A DNA stretch of 6,263 nt from assembly GCA_030610725.1 (NCBI GenBank), contig JAUWRE010000070.1, positions 1 to 6,263 of the forward strand. Reading direction: 5' to 3'. This stretch comes from Candidatus Aerophobota bacterium (GTDB lineage Bacteria > Aerophobota > Aerophobia > Aerophobales > AE-B3A). Numbering within the stretch: the stretch's first letter is position 1; each line of letters begins with the position of its first letter. The position numbers were made by a program, and so were the translations under genes. Below are positions 5,521-6,263 of this stretch, in pieces. Under the pieces are notes generated by a model that was not told the DNA's origin, did no database searches, and was given only the letters and a program-made list of their open reading frames with translations.

Positions 5521-6263
5521 ATAAGTTCTTTCAAAGTAGGATATATCTTCAGGTAGTTATGATACCTCTCCCCATACTGTGAGTGTTGCTTTGCGTCTGG
5601 TTCAAACATCTTATCGATCTTTACCCATTGCCTAGCACCTTGTTGGGGTGAGTTAAAAGTATCTATACCTACACCAGCCAAGATTGCTGCTCCCAGGGAA
5701 GCAGCCTCAGAGACCTCGAGGGTGCATACTCTTTTACCCAAAACATTAGCCCTGAGTTGGAGCCATTTTTTAGATTTTGCTCCCCCTCCAATGGCTCGAA
5801 TTTCCTCTATGGGAATACCTATCTGTTGCAGTTTATCCATATTTAGTCTTAGGTCATAGTTATTACTGTCTAGTATGGCTCTGGATATGTCCTCTTTAGT
5901 AGTATTTATAGTGAGTCCTAAAATAGCGCCTTTGGATTTGGAATCCAGAGTAGGGGTTCCACTTCCCACAAAATGGGGTAGAACATATACATCCACTGGC
6001 TTAGGATTTGCTCTCTCCACTATTATATCATAGACATCCCCACCGGCTCTTTTAGCTTCCATTTTTTCCTCAAAACAGAAGGTATCTCTGTACCATTTAA
6101 GCAGGAGACCTCCGGTGAGATTAAAAGAAATGGTAGTATATATATCTGGACAAGTATGAGGGCAACAGCAGTAGTTATTCTCCAGCATTTCCTTACTTAA
6201 GAGTGGCTCTTTGATGGCAGGGCATAGTACATCTGATGTACCAATGGCATTCATAACCAGACC
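5517..6263 (-). CDS. FGGY-family carbohydrate kinase, xylulokinase-like (N-terminal part outside the window)
   Basis: The visible 248 residues are the C-terminal half of an FGGY sugar kinase; the reading frame stays open to the window edge (Gly-Leu-Val before the first internal Met), so the start is outside. FGGY kinases phosphorylate sugars such as xylulose, ribulose or glycerol with ATP. Marks, in visible numbering: NAIGTSDV (5-12), LTGGLLLKWYRDTF (49-62), LPHFVGSGTPTLD (95-107), the FGGY signature GAILGLTINTTKEDISRAILD (112-132), YDLRLN (136-141), the ATP-site AIGGGAKSKKWLQL (157-170) and EAASLGAAILAGVG (186-199). A Cys cluster, CCCPHTC (32-38), is unusual. The end is intact, with TAA at 5519-5517. 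Overall similarity suggests a xylulokinase-like enzyme, but the sugar-binding N-terminal half is not visible, so substrate is open. It is convergent with tsaD. Confidence 0.88.
   Translation of the reverse strand, partial: GLVMNAIGTSDVLCPAIKEPLLSKEMLENNYCCCPHTCPDIYTTISFNLTGGLLLKWYRDTFCFEEKMEAKRAGGDVYDIIVERANPKPVDVYVLPHFVGSGTPTLDSKSKGAILGLTINTTKEDISRAILDSNNYDLRLNMDKLQQIGIPIEEIRAIGGGAKSKKWLQLRANVLGKRVCTLEVSEAASLGAAILAGVGIDTFNSPQQGARQWVKIDKMFEPDAKQHSQYGERYHNYLKIYPTLKELM

Overview
The window looks like ordinary chromosome from an anaerobic, probably uncultured bacterium. Gene density is high, Shine-Dalgarno sites are bacterial (for example AAGGAGG before the first gene), there is a bacterial-type tsaD, and dispersed palindromic repeats sit in the intergenic gaps. 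Those repeats resemble a GTCATTGCGA...TCGCAATGAC family that I recall from many environmental genomes, so they do not fix the phylum. I cannot name the organism from this sequence.

Layout: (1) 25-672, plus strand, a GPP34/GOLPH3-like protein. (2) 673-961, a convergent gap with repeat copy 1. (3) 962-2590, minus strand, a secreted BMP-family solute-binding protein fused to a C-terminal single Cache domain, with no ABC ATPase or permease beside it. (4) 2591-2725, its probable leader, with an inverted repeat. (5) 2726-4039, minus strand, an AT-rich three-gene operon: a small cupin and two half-size paralogous permeases joined by short overlaps. (6) 4040-4370, a divergent gap with a good promoter candidate, an operator-like palindrome over its -10, and repeat copy 2. 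(7) 4371-5369, plus strand, tsaD. (8) 5370-5516, a convergent gap with repeat copy 3. (9) 5517-6263, minus strand, the C-terminal part of an FGGY sugar kinase that runs off the window.

Only the cupin and permease genes clearly belong together. They share one predicted promoter, overlap by about 11 nt and 4 nt, and are far more AT-rich (about 27-33% GC in lines I counted) than the BMP gene and tsaD (about 50% in sampled lines). The two permeases align with each other and probably form a two-subunit channel or carrier, but they lack the Cys motif of the YraQ/ArsP type. The BMP-Cache protein and the sugar kinase both fit uptake and use of nucleosides, sugars or similar small ligands, but nothing here links them directly.

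The items most worth a second look are the split permease plus cupin operon with its dyad operator, the BMP-Cache fusion, and the three nested-palindrome repeats. In the repeats the inner hairpin is kept by compensatory base changes, and two copies share longer outer arms. I see no CRISPR array, tRNA, rRNA, transposase or phage gene.
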